Source: Phyllobacterium sp. 21LDTY02-6 (GTDB taxonomy: Bacteria; Pseudomonadota; Alphaproteobacteria; Rhizobiales; Rhizobiaceae). From it: DNA of 64,000 nucleotides. Below are positions 49,434 through 57,945 of this stretch, one piece after another. Made by a program: the position numbers and the translations under genes. Under the pieces are notes generated by a model, which was not told where the DNA came from, ran no database searches, and saw only the letters and a program-made list of their open reading frames with translations. The DNA lies in assembly GCF_023554255.2 (NCBI RefSeq), contig NZ_JAMJWD020000001.1, positions 310,001-374,000 of the forward strand, written 5' to 3'. How positions within the stretch are numbered: position 1 is the stretch's first letter; each line of letters begins with the position of its first letter.

Positions 49434-49454
49434 GGACCGGGCAGGCATGAGGAC
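49404..49454 (+). repeat. Three tandem 17-bp repeats across the gutM stop codon
   Basis: CTTGCAGGCATAAAGAC (49404-49420), CGTGCAGGCATGAGGAC (49421-49437) and CGGGCAGGCATGAGGAC (49438-49454). The second copy contains the gutM TGA stop codon. Confidence 0.85.
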
Positions 49455-49504
49455 GATGAACGCATAGGCGGCAACCAAGGGGACGGCCGCAAGGAGGAGG
49501 GAAA

Positions 49505-50263
49505 ATGTCAATTCTAACGATGCTGGCGCAACATGCCGACGTTGCGTCCCACCATATATCGATCGCGGGGTCGATGGTTTCGGACGCCGCGCTGCATGGC
49601 AGGCACGCAATCAGCCAGGCGGGCAACGACCTTGTCGTCCTGGCGCAATCGACCGGAGATATTTCGGTCGAGGAGTTCAAGGAGAGGCTGCAGAACGTCC
49701 AGCAGGAGGAGCAGCTGGGCTGGCTTACCAGCATAGGCAAACATTTCATCGGCATCTTCCAGCGGGGCGGCGAGGTCTTTGCCAGTTTCGTCACCGGCAT
49801 CATCCCGACGCTGGTCGTGCTGATGACCGCATTCTACGCCCTGACGGAGCTCGTCGGCGAGGAGCGCGTGCACGGGATAGCGCGCGGCGCCGGGCGCATC
49901 GCACTGACGCGCTATACGGTCCTGCCCCTGCTATCCGTCTTCTTCCTCACCAATCCGATGGCCTATACTTTCGGCTCATTCCTCGAGGAGAAGCACAAGC
50001 CTGCATTCTACGACGCGGCGGTATCCTATGTGCATCCGCCGCTCGGCCTGTTTCCGCATATCAATCCGGGCGAGTATTTCGTCTGGGGCGGCGTTCTCGT
50101 CGCGCTGCTGGAACTGGAGAAGAAGGGAGCGGTTCCTGCCGGTTATCACATCAATGTCGCCATTTGGTACGCCATCGTGGGGCTCGTCGTCATTCTGCTC
50201 AAGGGCATCCTGACCGAACGCATCACCGCGATCATGGCACGCCGTCAGGGCATCGAGCTCTAG
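49505..50263 (+). CDS. srlA: Glucitol-type PTS permease IIC component
   Basis: A 252-residue membrane protein. Residues about 70-252 match the enteric SrlA IIC subunit (FIGIFQRGGEVFASFVTGI, FFLTNPMAYTFGSFLEEKHKP, FPHINPGEYFVWGG). The first 65 or so residues are a polar helical extension absent from the 187-residue E. coli protein. It forms the sugar channel with SrlE. The ribosome-binding site, AAGGAGGAGGG, is unusually strong and complementary to the C-rich loops of the sRNAs in this window. Confidence 0.9.
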   Translation: MSILTMLAQHADVASHHISIAGSMVSDAALHGRHAISQAGNDLVVLAQSTGDISVEEFKERLQNVQQEEQLGWLTSIGKHFIGIFQRGGEVFASFVTGIIPTLVVLMTAFYALTELVGEERVHGIARGAGRIALTRYTVLPLLSVFFLTNPMAYTFGSFLEEKHKPAFYDAAVSYVHPPLGLFPHINPGEYFVWGGVLVALLELEKKGAVPAGYHINVAIWYAIVGLVVILLKGILTERITAIMARRQGIEL

Positions 50264-50281
50264 ACTCCGGGGGGAACCAGA

Positions 50282-51304
50282 ATGGCCAAGACTTACAAGC
50301 CGGTAAAAATATCGAAGGGCTCCAACGGCTGGGGCGGTCCGCTGGTCATCCAGCTGACGCCGGAGCGCAACAAGGTCGTGTCCGTGACGGGCGGCGGCAT
50401 TCATCCGGTCGCTCGCCGCATCGCCGAACTCAGCGGCGGCGAGGCCGTCGATGGCTTCAAGGCGCCGCCGGTCGAAGGCGAAATGGGCGTCGTGGTGGTC
50501 GATTGCGGCGGAACGGCCCGTTGCGGCGTCTATCCGCGCAAGCGCATTCCGACCGTCAACCTCACGCCGGTAGGGCAGGCCGGACCGCTGGCGCAGTTCA
50601 TCACCGAGGACATCTATGTTTCCGGCGTCAAGGAAGCCAATATCCAGCTTGCGGACGGTTCCGAGCCGGCGGCGGCAGCCGGTGCAGCCGCGACGTCCGC
50701 GGCGCCGCCGACGCCCGCCGAACTTGCGGCGTCCATGCGCACGTCGGACGCATCGGATTCCGGCGAAGGCGGCATCATCGGCCTGATCAGTTCCATCGGC
50801 CGCATCATGGGCCGCGTGGTCGGCATCTTCTTCAATGCCGGGCGCCGCACGATCGATCAGGTTATCCGCAACGTCCTGCCGTTCATGGCATTCGTGACCA
50901 TGCTCATCGGCTTCATCCTCTATACGGGGATCGGCGATGTGCTGGCACAGCCGATGGGGCCGCTGGCGAACAATATCGTAGGCCTGCTGATCCTGTCGGT
51001 CATCTGCGGCCTGCCGTTCCTCTCGCCCATTCTCGGGCCGGGAGCGGTTATCGCGCAGGTTATCGGCGTCGCCATCATAGGCCCGCAAATTGCCAATGGG
51101 ACGATATCCCCGGCCATGGCCCTGCCGGCGCTGTTTGCCTATAACACGCAGGTAGGCTGCGACTTCGTCCCCGTCGGTCTCGCACTTGGTGAAGCCAAGC
51201 CGAAGACCATCGAGATCGGTGTTCCGGCGGTTCTGATCAGTCGCCAGATCATGGGTCCGGTATCCGTGCTGATTGCATGGATCGTCAGCCTGATCGTATT
51301 CTAA
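50282..51304 (+). CDS. srlE: Glucitol-type PTS IIB-IIC2 component
   Basis: A 340-residue protein. The N-terminal IIB-gut domain has phospho-acceptor Cys81 in GGTARCGVYPRK. An Ala/Pro-rich linker (about 130-160) leads to a C-terminal membrane domain with several helices (ILPFMAFVTMLIGFILYTGIGDVLAQP; NTQVGCDFVPVGLALGEAKPK). It receives phosphate from SrlB and phosphorylates the incoming sugar. It lies 18 bases after srlA with a GGGGGGAA ribosome-binding region. Confidence 0.9.
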   Translation: MAKTYKPVKISKGSNGWGGPLVIQLTPERNKVVSVTGGGIHPVARRIAELSGGEAVDGFKAPPVEGEMGVVVVDCGGTARCGVYPRKRIPTVNLTPVGQAGPLAQFITEDIYVSGVKEANIQLADGSEPAAAAGAAATSAAPPTPAELAASMRTSDASDSGEGGIIGLISSIGRIMGRVVGIFFNAGRRTIDQVIRNVLPFMAFVTMLIGFILYTGIGDVLAQPMGPLANNIVGLLILSVICGLPFLSPILGPGAVIAQVIGVAIIGPQIANGTISPAMALPALFAYNTQVGCDFVPVGLALGEAKPKTIEIGVPAVLISRQIMGPVSVLIAWIVSLIVF

Positions 51305-51328
51305 GTCAAACAGAAAAGAGGTTCGCCA

Positions 51329-51706
51329 ATGTCAGTCCATCTCAAAACACGGATAACCGCCGTTGGGCCTGAAGTGGCGGACCTTGCCGAAGGCGGCGTG
51401 GTCATTCTCTTTGCCGATGGCGCGCCGCCGGAACTGGCGGAAGTATCCGTGCTGCACAGCCTGGACGGCGAGCTTTCCAGCGAGACGCCTTCGGTGGGCA
51501 CCCCGATCCGGATCGGCGATATTTCCGCGCAGATCACCGGAATGGGCGACCATGCCTGGCAGAAGGTCAAGGATATCGGCCATGTGGTGATCACATTCAA
51601 CGGATCGGCAACGGTTGAACGCCCCGGCGAGATCTGCGCCTCGCAGGTGGCCGCGTCGGAACTCGTAGCCGCCCTCAAAGTCGGAACGATCATCACCATC
51701 GGGTGA
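51329..51706 (+). CDS. srlB: Glucitol-type PTS IIA component
   Basis: A 125-residue cytoplasmic IIA-gut protein, near the usual length of about 120. The opening VHLKTRITAVGPEVADLAEGGVVILFADGAPPELAEVSVLH carries the candidate phospho-His at the end of this stretch. The DIGHVVITFNGSATVERPGEI segment is the conserved C-terminal strand of the family. It passes phosphate from the HPr domain encoded next door to SrlE. It starts 24 bases after srlE. Confidence 0.9.
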   Translation: MSVHLKTRITAVGPEVADLAEGGVVILFADGAPPELAEVSVLHSLDGELSSETPSVGTPIRIGDISAQITGMGDHAWQKVKDIGHVVITFNGSATVERPGEICASQVAASELVAALKVGTIITIG

Positions 51707-51738
51707 TCGTCGCCGGTTGATACCAGAGAGAGAAACAA

Positions 51739-53730
51739 ATGGAACGCTCGACAATCGTGCGAGTGCATGACGGATTGCATGCACGGCCCGCCACCCGGTT
51801 CGTGAACCTGGCCAAGAGCTTCGAGTCGGATATCGAGCTGATAAAAGCGGACAAGACAGTCAACGCCAAGAGTTCGGTGAAACTGATGCTGCTTGGCGTC
51901 AAGGAGAATGACGAAATCACCGTTCGCGCCACCGGTGCGGATGCGATCGAGGCAATCGAGGCGCTGATCGGCTATCTGGAGAACCCGAATTCCGGCTTGT
52001 CCCCGGATGATGGCGGCGCGCCATCCGACCAGCCGGACGCTGCGCCGGCGCAATCCGGTTCGGCGCCCGCAGCGGCCAGGGCGGCACTGCCGGCAGGCAG
52101 CCATCGCGGCGTCGCGGCGAGCGAAGGCGTGGCGATGGGGCCATGTTTCGGCTTCTTCCCGCCGGAGATCGCGCGGGAGAACCGAATTCTGCCCGCAGAT
52201 GCCATATCCGCGGAGCTTGAGCGCCTGAACCTGGCATTTTCGACGGTACAGGACCGCATGCGGCAAGCGCTTGAAGCCACGGACCTCGCCGAAAGCGATC
52301 GCGGCATCGTCGCGGCGCTGAAGGACATCGCCAATGATGACGAACTGACGGCTGCCGCCGCGAAGATCGTGCGCGATGGCGTCGATGCCGTGTCGGCGGT
52401 GATCGGCGCGACCAGCACCATCGCCTCCGACTTCGCCAGGCTCGACGATCCCTATCTCAATGCGCGCGCCGATGATGTCCACGCGGTCGGCAGGCAGATC
52501 TGCCTGGCGCTGCTCGGCGAGAACGACGTCGACCTCGACGACATTGCCGAAGGCTCCATTCTCGTCGCCGACGATATCGGCGCCTGGGATCTGGCGCGCG
52601 CGCCGCTGAAGCGCATTGCCGGCATCGTCTGCGGCCATGGCGGCGCCACCTCCCATGTTGCCATCATCGCCCGCGCCCATGGCATCCCGGCGGTTCTCGG
52701 CCTCGGCTCGGTCAAGGATCTCGAACATGCCGGCATGATCGCGCTCGACGGTTCGACGGGCGACGTCATCGCCGATCCGGACACAGGGACAGCGGAAAAG
52801 TTTCGGCAGAAGCTTGAAAGCGCGCGGGCGGAGAAGCTTTCGCTCGAGGTCTACAAGGACATCGTTCCCCGGCGCGCCGACGGGAAGATCATCGAGATCG
52901 CCGCCAATCTCGGCTCGCTCGAGGAGATCGAGGCGGCGCAGCAGGCCGGCGCGATGGGCGTTGGCCTGTTTCGCACCGAGCTCCTGTTCATGCGCCACAT
53001 CCACCTGCCGTCCGAAGACCTGCAGGCCGAAACCTATGCGACGCTCGCCAAGGCCTTCGCGCCCTATCCGGTCATCGTGCGCACGCTCGACATCGGCGGC
53101 GACAAGCCCATTTCCGGCATCGATTTTCCTGACGAGGAGAACCCGTTCCTCGGCTGGCGCGGCATCCGCATGTGTCTCGATCGCGTCGATATCTTCAAGC
53201 CGCAGCTGCGGGCATTGCTGCGCGCCGCCGTCCACGGCAACGTGAAAGTCATGCTGCCTATGGTCGCCGATATCGGCGAGCTCCGCGCAGCGCGGCAGCT
53301 CATCGAGGAATGCCGGACGGAGCTTGCGACCGAAGGCGTGGCGCATGGCTCCTTCGATCTCGGCGTGATGATCGAGACGCCCGCTGCCGTCCTCATCGCG
53401 CCGATGCTTGCGCGGGAATCCGCCTTCTTCTCCATCGGCACCAATGACCTGACCCAATATGTCATGGCGGCCGACCGGCTCAATCCGACCGTCGCCAAGC
53501 TCAATGACGTGACGCATCCGGCGGTGATGGCCGCCATCGAGATGACCGCCAGGGCTGCGGTCGAAGCGGGGATCATGGTGGGCATGTGCGGCGAGGCTGC
53601 CGGCCGCCCCGATCTCATCCCGGCCTTCATCGACATGGGGCTGACCGAGCTCTCCATGAGCCCGGCCTCGATCCAGCGGGCGAAGAAATGCGTTTCGGGC
53701 CTGCCGGCGATCAGGGCAGATGCGGGATGA
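51739..53730 (+). CDS. ptsI: HPr-Enzyme I fusion (PTS phosphotransferase)
   Basis: A 663-residue fusion. The HPr domain (residues 1-85) has active His14 in HDGLHARPATRF and the NAKSSVKLMLLG segment. A Pro/Ala-rich linker (90-120) leads to Enzyme I with phospho-His306 in GGATSHVAIIAR, the PEP-binding barrel (GLFRTELLFM, GWRGIRMCLD) and catalytic Cys617 in GMCGEAAG. It moves phosphate from PEP straight to SrlB, making this PTS self-sufficient. The fusion lacks an N-terminal GAF domain, so it is not PtsP. Last gene of the operon; it overlaps the convergent unknown gene by 20 bases. Confidence 0.94.
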   Translation: MERSTIVRVHDGLHARPATRFVNLAKSFESDIELIKADKTVNAKSSVKLMLLGVKENDEITVRATGADAIEAIEALIGYLENPNSGLSPDDGGAPSDQPDAAPAQSGSAPAAARAALPAGSHRGVAASEGVAMGPCFGFFPPEIARENRILPADAISAELERLNLAFSTVQDRMRQALEATDLAESDRGIVAALKDIANDDELTAAAAKIVRDGVDAVSAVIGATSTIASDFARLDDPYLNARADDVHAVGRQICLALLGENDVDLDDIAEGSILVADDIGAWDLARAPLKRIAGIVCGHGGATSHVAIIARAHGIPAVLGLGSVKDLEHAGMIALDGSTGDVIADPDTGTAEKFRQKLESARAEKLSLEVYKDIVPRRADGKIIEIAANLGSLEEIEAAQQAGAMGVGLFRTELLFMRHIHLPSEDLQAETYATLAKAFAPYPVIVRTLDIGGDKPISGIDFPDEENPFLGWRGIRMCLDRVDIFKPQLRALLRAAVHGNVKVMLPMVADIGELRAARQLIEECRTELATEGVAHGSFDLGVMIETPAAVLIAPMLARESAFFSIGTNDLTQYVMAADRLNPTVAKLNDVTHPAVMAAIEMTARAAVEAGIMVGMCGEAAGRPDLIPAFIDMGLTELSMSPASIQRAKKCVSGLPAIRADAG

Positions 53731-54442
53731 GGCTGGCGAAAAGCGTGCCGAGCGCCAGCGCCGGGTCCTTGGCGCGATAGGCCTCCGACAACCGTTCCGG
53801 CCGTGCCCGCAAGGCGAGCAGCGCGCTTTCGACCGGCATCTCCACCGCTGACTGTCGCCCGGCGAAAGTCGCGATGCCGACGCCGAGCGCGATCGAAGCA
53901 TTGCACAAAAGGCGCAGGTCGGCCTGCTGCCTGCCGAGGGCCGTCACGCCGGAATCCTCCTGCAATTGCATCGCCAGATGACCGCAGGCCCTGCCGATGG
54001 CCGCAGCGTCGCCGCCGACCGCGCGTTGCGTGAGGGCGGCATGCCTGCGCACCATGTTCGAATGGATGTCGCCGAAATGCTGCTCGTGCACCAGGGCATT
54101 CGGAACGCCGAGCGCACGCATCGTGGTCTTCGTCAGGTAATACATGTCGCGCTGGAAGCGTGCCCGTCCGGCAGCGGCGAATGGCGGGAAATAATCCTGG
54201 ATCGATGCCGGGCTGACCGTGCCCGCATGGGCGGAAGGATCGCGCGAAACGAGCGAAATCGACACGCTTTCGGCGGCCGTAAAGGCCTTGTCCATGATGC
54301 GGGCCACGGTTCCGACCACCATTTCCGGCAGTTCGCCCACGGAATTCGCTTCCTCCTTCCGGCTGGCCCTGATGATATGGCGCATGTCGCGCAGGCGGTC
54401 CTTCAGCCCGACAACAACATCGCCTGGAATATCGCGTAACAT
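53711..54442 (-). CDS. Unknown helical protein next to the PTS operon
   Basis: A 243-residue protein with no signal peptide and few charged repeats. The C-terminal part (NASIALGVGIATFAGRQS; ALALGTLFASLIPHLP) has two mildly hydrophobic helices. I do not recognise the family. It is convergent with the HPr-EI gene (20-base overlap) and divergent from the SorC regulator, with which it shares an upstream region. That places it inside the same locus. Start 54442 (MLRDIPGD) is preferred over 54460. Role not known. Confidence 0.7.
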   Translation of the reverse strand: MLRDIPGDVVVGLKDRLRDMRHIIRASRKEEANSVGELPEMVVGTVARIMDKAFTAAESVSISLVSRDPSAHAGTVSPASIQDYFPPFAAAGRARFQRDMYYLTKTTMRALGVPNALVHEQHFGDIHSNMVRRHAALTQRAVGGDAAAIGRACGHLAMQLQEDSGVTALGRQQADLRLLCNASIALGVGIATFAGRQSAVEMPVESALLALRARPERLSEAYRAKDPALALGTLFASLIPHLP

Positions 54443-54562
54443 GGGTTTGGCTCCGCGCACGAAAGTGGATAATGGTTTTTATCGCTTTTTCCGCGCTTGC
54501 TAAACAATATTCTGCTGGAGTGTACTAATTGACCTGCGCAAAGCGAGTCGTATGATCCGCGC

Positions 54563-55618
54563 GTGGGAAAAGGGGGGCGATTGACTGATCGACGCAAGCG
54601 GCAGAACGGAGCAGCAGCAGGCGCTGGCAAGAAGGCCGCGCTGGATGTGGGCCAGCCAGACACAAAGATCAGCCGGATGCGCATGCGCGCCGCCTGGATG
54701 TATTATATCGAGCAGATGACGCAGAACGAGATCGCCGAGGTGCTCGGCGTCGGACGCGTGACCATCGTGCGCATGCTGGCGGAGGCGCGCGCGCGCAACG
54801 AGGTCAGGATCAGCATACAGGGCTATCTTTCCGATCTCGTCGCGCTGGAGCGCGAAGTCGAGCAGCAGTTCAATCTCGAGCGCGTCATCATCGCGCCGCT
54901 GTCGCAGGCCGACAATGATCCCATTCCGTCGATCAGCGCCGCGACCGGCGAATATCTCTCCGGCATCGTCGGCAATGGCATGCGCGTCGGTGTCGGCTGG
55001 GGGCGGACGCTGCTCAGCACGCTCGCCTATATGGAGCCGAAGGCGCTCGACGATTTTACCGTGATCTCGCTTCTCGGCGGCATCAGCCAGCCGCGCAGGT
55101 TCAACCCGGCCGAATTCGCGTGGCAGTTCGCCCAGCTTTTCCAGGGCGACGGCTATCTCATACCGGCTCCGGCGATGGTGGACAGCGTCGAGACGCGCAC
55201 GGCGCTCATCGAGCGCTGCGGCCTCAAGAGCGTGTTCGAGATGGCCGAGGACCTCGACATGGTGCTCCTCAGCGTCGGTGCGATCGAGACGGCGACGAGC
55301 ACGCCCTACCGCGTCGGCTTCCTCAACGAGGAGCACCAGTCCTCGCTTGCCGAGCGTGGCGCCGTCGGCGATCTCCTGTTCCATTTCTTCGACAGGAACG
55401 GCCGGCTGGTCGATCACCCGATCCACGATCTCGTCATGTCGGTGGGCATCGAAACCGTGCAGCGCGTGCCGGTGCGCGTGCTCACTTCCGGCGGCAGGGA
55501 GAAGATCAATTCGCTCTATGGCGCGATGAGACTCATCCGGCCGACGGTGTTCATCACCGATGAGGAAAGCGCGCGGCGGCTCATCGCCATGGGGCAGGAC
55601 GAGGCCGGGCGGATTTAG
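54563..55618 (+). CDS. SorC-family sugar-binding transcriptional regulator
   Basis: A 351-residue regulator. The N-terminal HTH is at about residues 40-75 (AAWMYYIEQMTQNEIAEVLGVGRVTIVRMLAEARA). The C-terminal sugar-phosphate-binding domain spans about 95-345 (GVGWGRTLLSTLAYME; LLGGISQP; GRLVDHPIHDLVMSVGIE). Such regulators respond to phosphorylated sugars. A TTG at 54581 with AGGGGGGCGA upstream is an equally good or better start than the GTG at 54563. It is the likely controller of the gut and aco operons. Confidence 0.9.
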   Translation: MGKGGRLTDRRKRQNGAAAGAGKKAALDVGQPDTKISRMRMRAAWMYYIEQMTQNEIAEVLGVGRVTIVRMLAEARARNEVRISIQGYLSDLVALEREVEQQFNLERVIIAPLSQADNDPIPSISAATGEYLSGIVGNGMRVGVGWGRTLLSTLAYMEPKALDDFTVISLLGGISQPRRFNPAEFAWQFAQLFQGDGYLIPAPAMVDSVETRTALIERCGLKSVFEMAEDLDMVLLSVGAIETATSTPYRVGFLNEEHQSSLAERGAVGDLLFHFFDRNGRLVDHPIHDLVMSVGIETVQRVPVRVLTSGGREKINSLYGAMRLIRPTVFITDEESARRLIAMGQDEAGRI

Positions 55619-55718
55619 CCAAAAAACAGTCCTGATCGGCCGCTGGGGGATTGCAATCGCGGCATTTCCCGTTATTGATCCCGGTGCAAAATATGCGAAG
55701 CCTGCTTCGCAACAGGTG

Positions 55719-55795
55719 GGGCCTGTAGCTCAATTGGTTAGAGCCGGCGGCTCATAACCGCTTGGTTGGGGGTTCGAGTCCCTCCGGGCCCACCA
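55719..55795 (+). tRNA. tRNA with CAT anticodon, probably tRNA-Ile2 (lysidine-modified)
   Basis: A 77-base cloverleaf with encoded CCA. The acceptor stem pairs GGGCCTG with CGGGCCC, and the anticodon loop is CTCATAA on a CGG stem. The C4-G69 and C5-G68 pairs, known TilS recognition points, and the GGCGG-CTCATAA-CCGC arm resemble tRNA-Ile2 rather than elongator or initiator tRNA-Met. The gene is certain; the Ile identity is likely. Confidence 0.9.
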
Positions 55796-55839
55796 TACGC
55801 AAAACCAAGTAATTGATTAATCAACATTATTTGCGACTA

Positions 55840-55866
55840 TTCCCGCACTGGAATCCAAAGTGCGGG
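55840..55866 (+). terminator. Hairpin downstream of the tRNA gene
   Basis: TCCCGCACT (55840-55848), GGAATCCAA, AGTGCGGGA (55858-55866): a nine-base perfect stem 44 bases after the tRNA. No T-run follows, so it may be a processing or structure element rather than a classic terminator. Confidence 0.4.
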
Positions 55867-56092
55867 ATTGCTCGGTGGCATCGATGACTTTCACCAGACT
55901 GTCGGGGAACTCGACAGTTAACCGGCATTGCCTTCGGATGGATCGGTGTCACCATCGCATTCGCGTGTCGTAGCACTCCAGACAGGATTCTCGCCTGCTA
56001 CATCGAAATGTGTAAGGTCCCTCCACTTGCGGTTGCGTGTATATTGGCAAATATACAACCTTAGCCTGCTCTGGGCTAATGGGGGAATTCAC

Positions 56093-56272
56093 ATGCAATT
56101 TGCTGGCATTGATGACGGGTGCGAGTCCGGGAAGAAAAACGAGTCCGGGGTAACGAAGCCTAAGCGTAAAAGTGACCCGGTTGAGGATGTCGGCTATTTT
56201 CCTGAGCGTGAGGACCAGGAACCAATTCGCGAAGATCTAATTCAGCGGGATCGGCCTGCGAAAGCCGAATAG
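56093..56272 (+). CDS. Small hydrophilic protein of unknown function (59 residues)
   Basis: A short frame with GGGGGAA ten bases upstream of the ATG. It encodes a charged, probably disordered protein (MQFAGIDDGCESGKKNES; VEDVGYFPEREDQEPIRED). It lies alone in a low-gene region after the tRNA. Evidence is limited to the ribosome-binding site and a coding-like composition. Confidence 0.4.
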   Translation: MQFAGIDDGCESGKKNESGVTKPKRKSDPVEDVGYFPEREDQEPIREDLIQRDRPAKAE

Positions 56273-56788
56273 CCCCCCTAGCAAGAAGCACTAGTGCGAG
56301 CGGGACAGCAGGCAGAGGCGTCCTCGCAGAGAAGCATGACCATCGCCACCCGCGAACCATTGGCACGGGCGAGCGCGGCCGCAGGTTGGCCTTCTTCCCG
56401 TCCCCGGCGTGATGAACTCTCCGCGGAACAGGATCTATGCGAATAATTCCTGTTGGATTGGCAAGACAGGCAGGCAAGGCAAACATCAATGTTTGTATTG
56501 GTCAGTAAGAATCGCGCTGAATTCTTCAGAGCGAAAGATTCTATACGAAGCTGTTGTCTTGCCAATTCTGAACGAGACTTTCCATCCGTGGCTTTCAAAG
56601 CCAAATTCTGTGCCACCTGCACTTTTCATTGATGTCTTGTCCATCGCGGTGGCCGTGCCCCCGTCCTGCCACACATGTTAACGCTAATTCGTAATGGTTA
56701 AATATTTTGGATTACCTGAGCGGATTCTTGCGCTAGTCTGCCTTGCCAGAGCATCAATAGTGTATCGACTGGCGGGGGCTCGTTGCTT
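56273..56788. other. Gene-poor, AT-richer stretch after the tRNA
   Basis: About 500 bases without a defensible gene. A 62-codon minus-strand frame (56486-56674) lacks a ribosome-binding site and recognised similarity. The right end must hold the promoter of the DUF2865 gene. No integrase or flanking tRNA-end repeat was seen. Confidence 0.4.
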
Positions 56789-57910
56789 ATGCGTAGGATC
56801 AGTTGGGTTATACTTGCTGCGGCGAGCATGTTGGTCGCCTGGCAGCTTCCGGCCCATGCCGAGCCTGCGGTTTGCAAGCAGCTGAGGCAACAGCTCTCCG
56901 GCAAGGCGGGCGGCTCCGGATCAAGGGAAATACAACAGGCTTCGCGGCAATTGGCGCAACTCCGGGGGCGCTCCAAGGCTCAAGGTTGCAGCGTTCTTTT
57001 CCCCAGGGATGCCAGTCAGTGCAGCCGCATCAAGCGCGAGATCGGTGCGCTGTCCGACAGGCTTTCCTTGTTGCGGCGCGGCGAGGGCGCCGGTTCGGCA
57101 GGGTCGCGCCGGCAGGTTCTGGCGGCGATGGACGCCAATGGCTGCGGCGGCAGCGCATCCCGCGGCCAGCGGACGGAACGGCAGCAGCGCTCGTTTCTCG
57201 ACGTGCTGTTCGGGCGCCGCGAAAACCGCGAAGCGACCCCGGTCCGCCAGCCGCCGCGCGCCGCGGTGAACAGCGGGCCAGAGCAGGTGAGCACGACCAA
57301 CGAAGGCACGGACCCGACCGTGAATGCGCTGGTGAAGAAGGGCTATCGCACGGTTTGCGTGCGCATGTGCGACGGCTATTATTTCCCCATCTCGTTTTCC
57401 AGCAAGCCGGGCGAATTCGGCAGGGACCAGAAGGTCTGCAGCGCCATGTGCCCGGGTGCGGAGGCGAGGCTCTACTTCCACACGGTGCCGGATGAAGAGT
57501 CGGATGCGATGATCTCGGTCGCCGACAACAAGCCCTATGCGGCGCTGCCCAATGCCTTCAACTATCGCACGGCCGGGGCGACTGCCGTGCCCGGATGCGG
57601 CTGCAGGCAGGCCCTGACCTATCGCCGCAGCCCGACGGAGCCGCTGTTGAAAGTCGAGGAAGAGCAGGGCGATGCGGCCGGTGAAGTGCCGGCCGAACCT
57701 GTGGCGGAGCTGACGGTGGCGCCGGGCCCGTTGCCGCCGGACGAGCGCGAAGTCCGCATCGTCGGCCCGACCTTCCTGGCTGAAGGCGGATCGATCGACC
57801 TTCGAAAACCCACCCCGGATATTGCCGAGCCCGAGAGCCCGCGCGGCATCATCACGCCCGAGAATATCGTCAATGTGATCGTCACGGATATCAGGAGGCG
57901 GCTGCAATAG
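56789..57910 (+). CDS. DUF2865 exported protein
   Basis: A 373-residue protein. After a signal peptide (MRRISWVILAAASMLVAWQL, cut near AHA), a Cys-containing helical region (residues 26-120) is followed by the DUF2865 core. The core has RTVCVRMCDGYYFPISFSS and CSAMCPGAEARLYFHTVPDEESDAMIS (about 180-230) and a CGCRQALTYRRSP motif. The role is unknown. The frame can also start at TTG 56783. Conserved cysteines suggest disulfides in the periplasm. Confidence 0.85.
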   Translation: MRRISWVILAAASMLVAWQLPAHAEPAVCKQLRQQLSGKAGGSGSREIQQASRQLAQLRGRSKAQGCSVLFPRDASQCSRIKREIGALSDRLSLLRRGEGAGSAGSRRQVLAAMDANGCGGSASRGQRTERQQRSFLDVLFGRRENREATPVRQPPRAAVNSGPEQVSTTNEGTDPTVNALVKKGYRTVCVRMCDGYYFPISFSSKPGEFGRDQKVCSAMCPGAEARLYFHTVPDEESDAMISVADNKPYAALPNAFNYRTAGATAVPGCGCRQALTYRRSPTEPLLKVEEEQGDAAGEVPAEPVAELTVAPGPLPPDEREVRIVGPTFLAEGGSIDLRKPTPDIAEPESPRGIITPENIVNVIVTDIRRRLQ

Positions 57911-57945
57911 GGTTCAGCCCCTCGGCGCCTTACCCGGCTTCGCCC

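Noticed and set aside
51301-53901. Open frame of 866 codons antisense to the HPr-EI gene
   Set aside because: A shadow of a high-GC gene with all PTS motifs on the plus strand.
56486-56674. 62-codon minus-strand frame
   Set aside because: No ribosome-binding site or recognisable similarity; left as part of a gene-poor stretch.
55719-56788. Possible genomic island integrated at the tRNA gene
   Set aside because: No integrase gene and no repeated tRNA 3' end was found in the following kilobase; only the composition hints at it.
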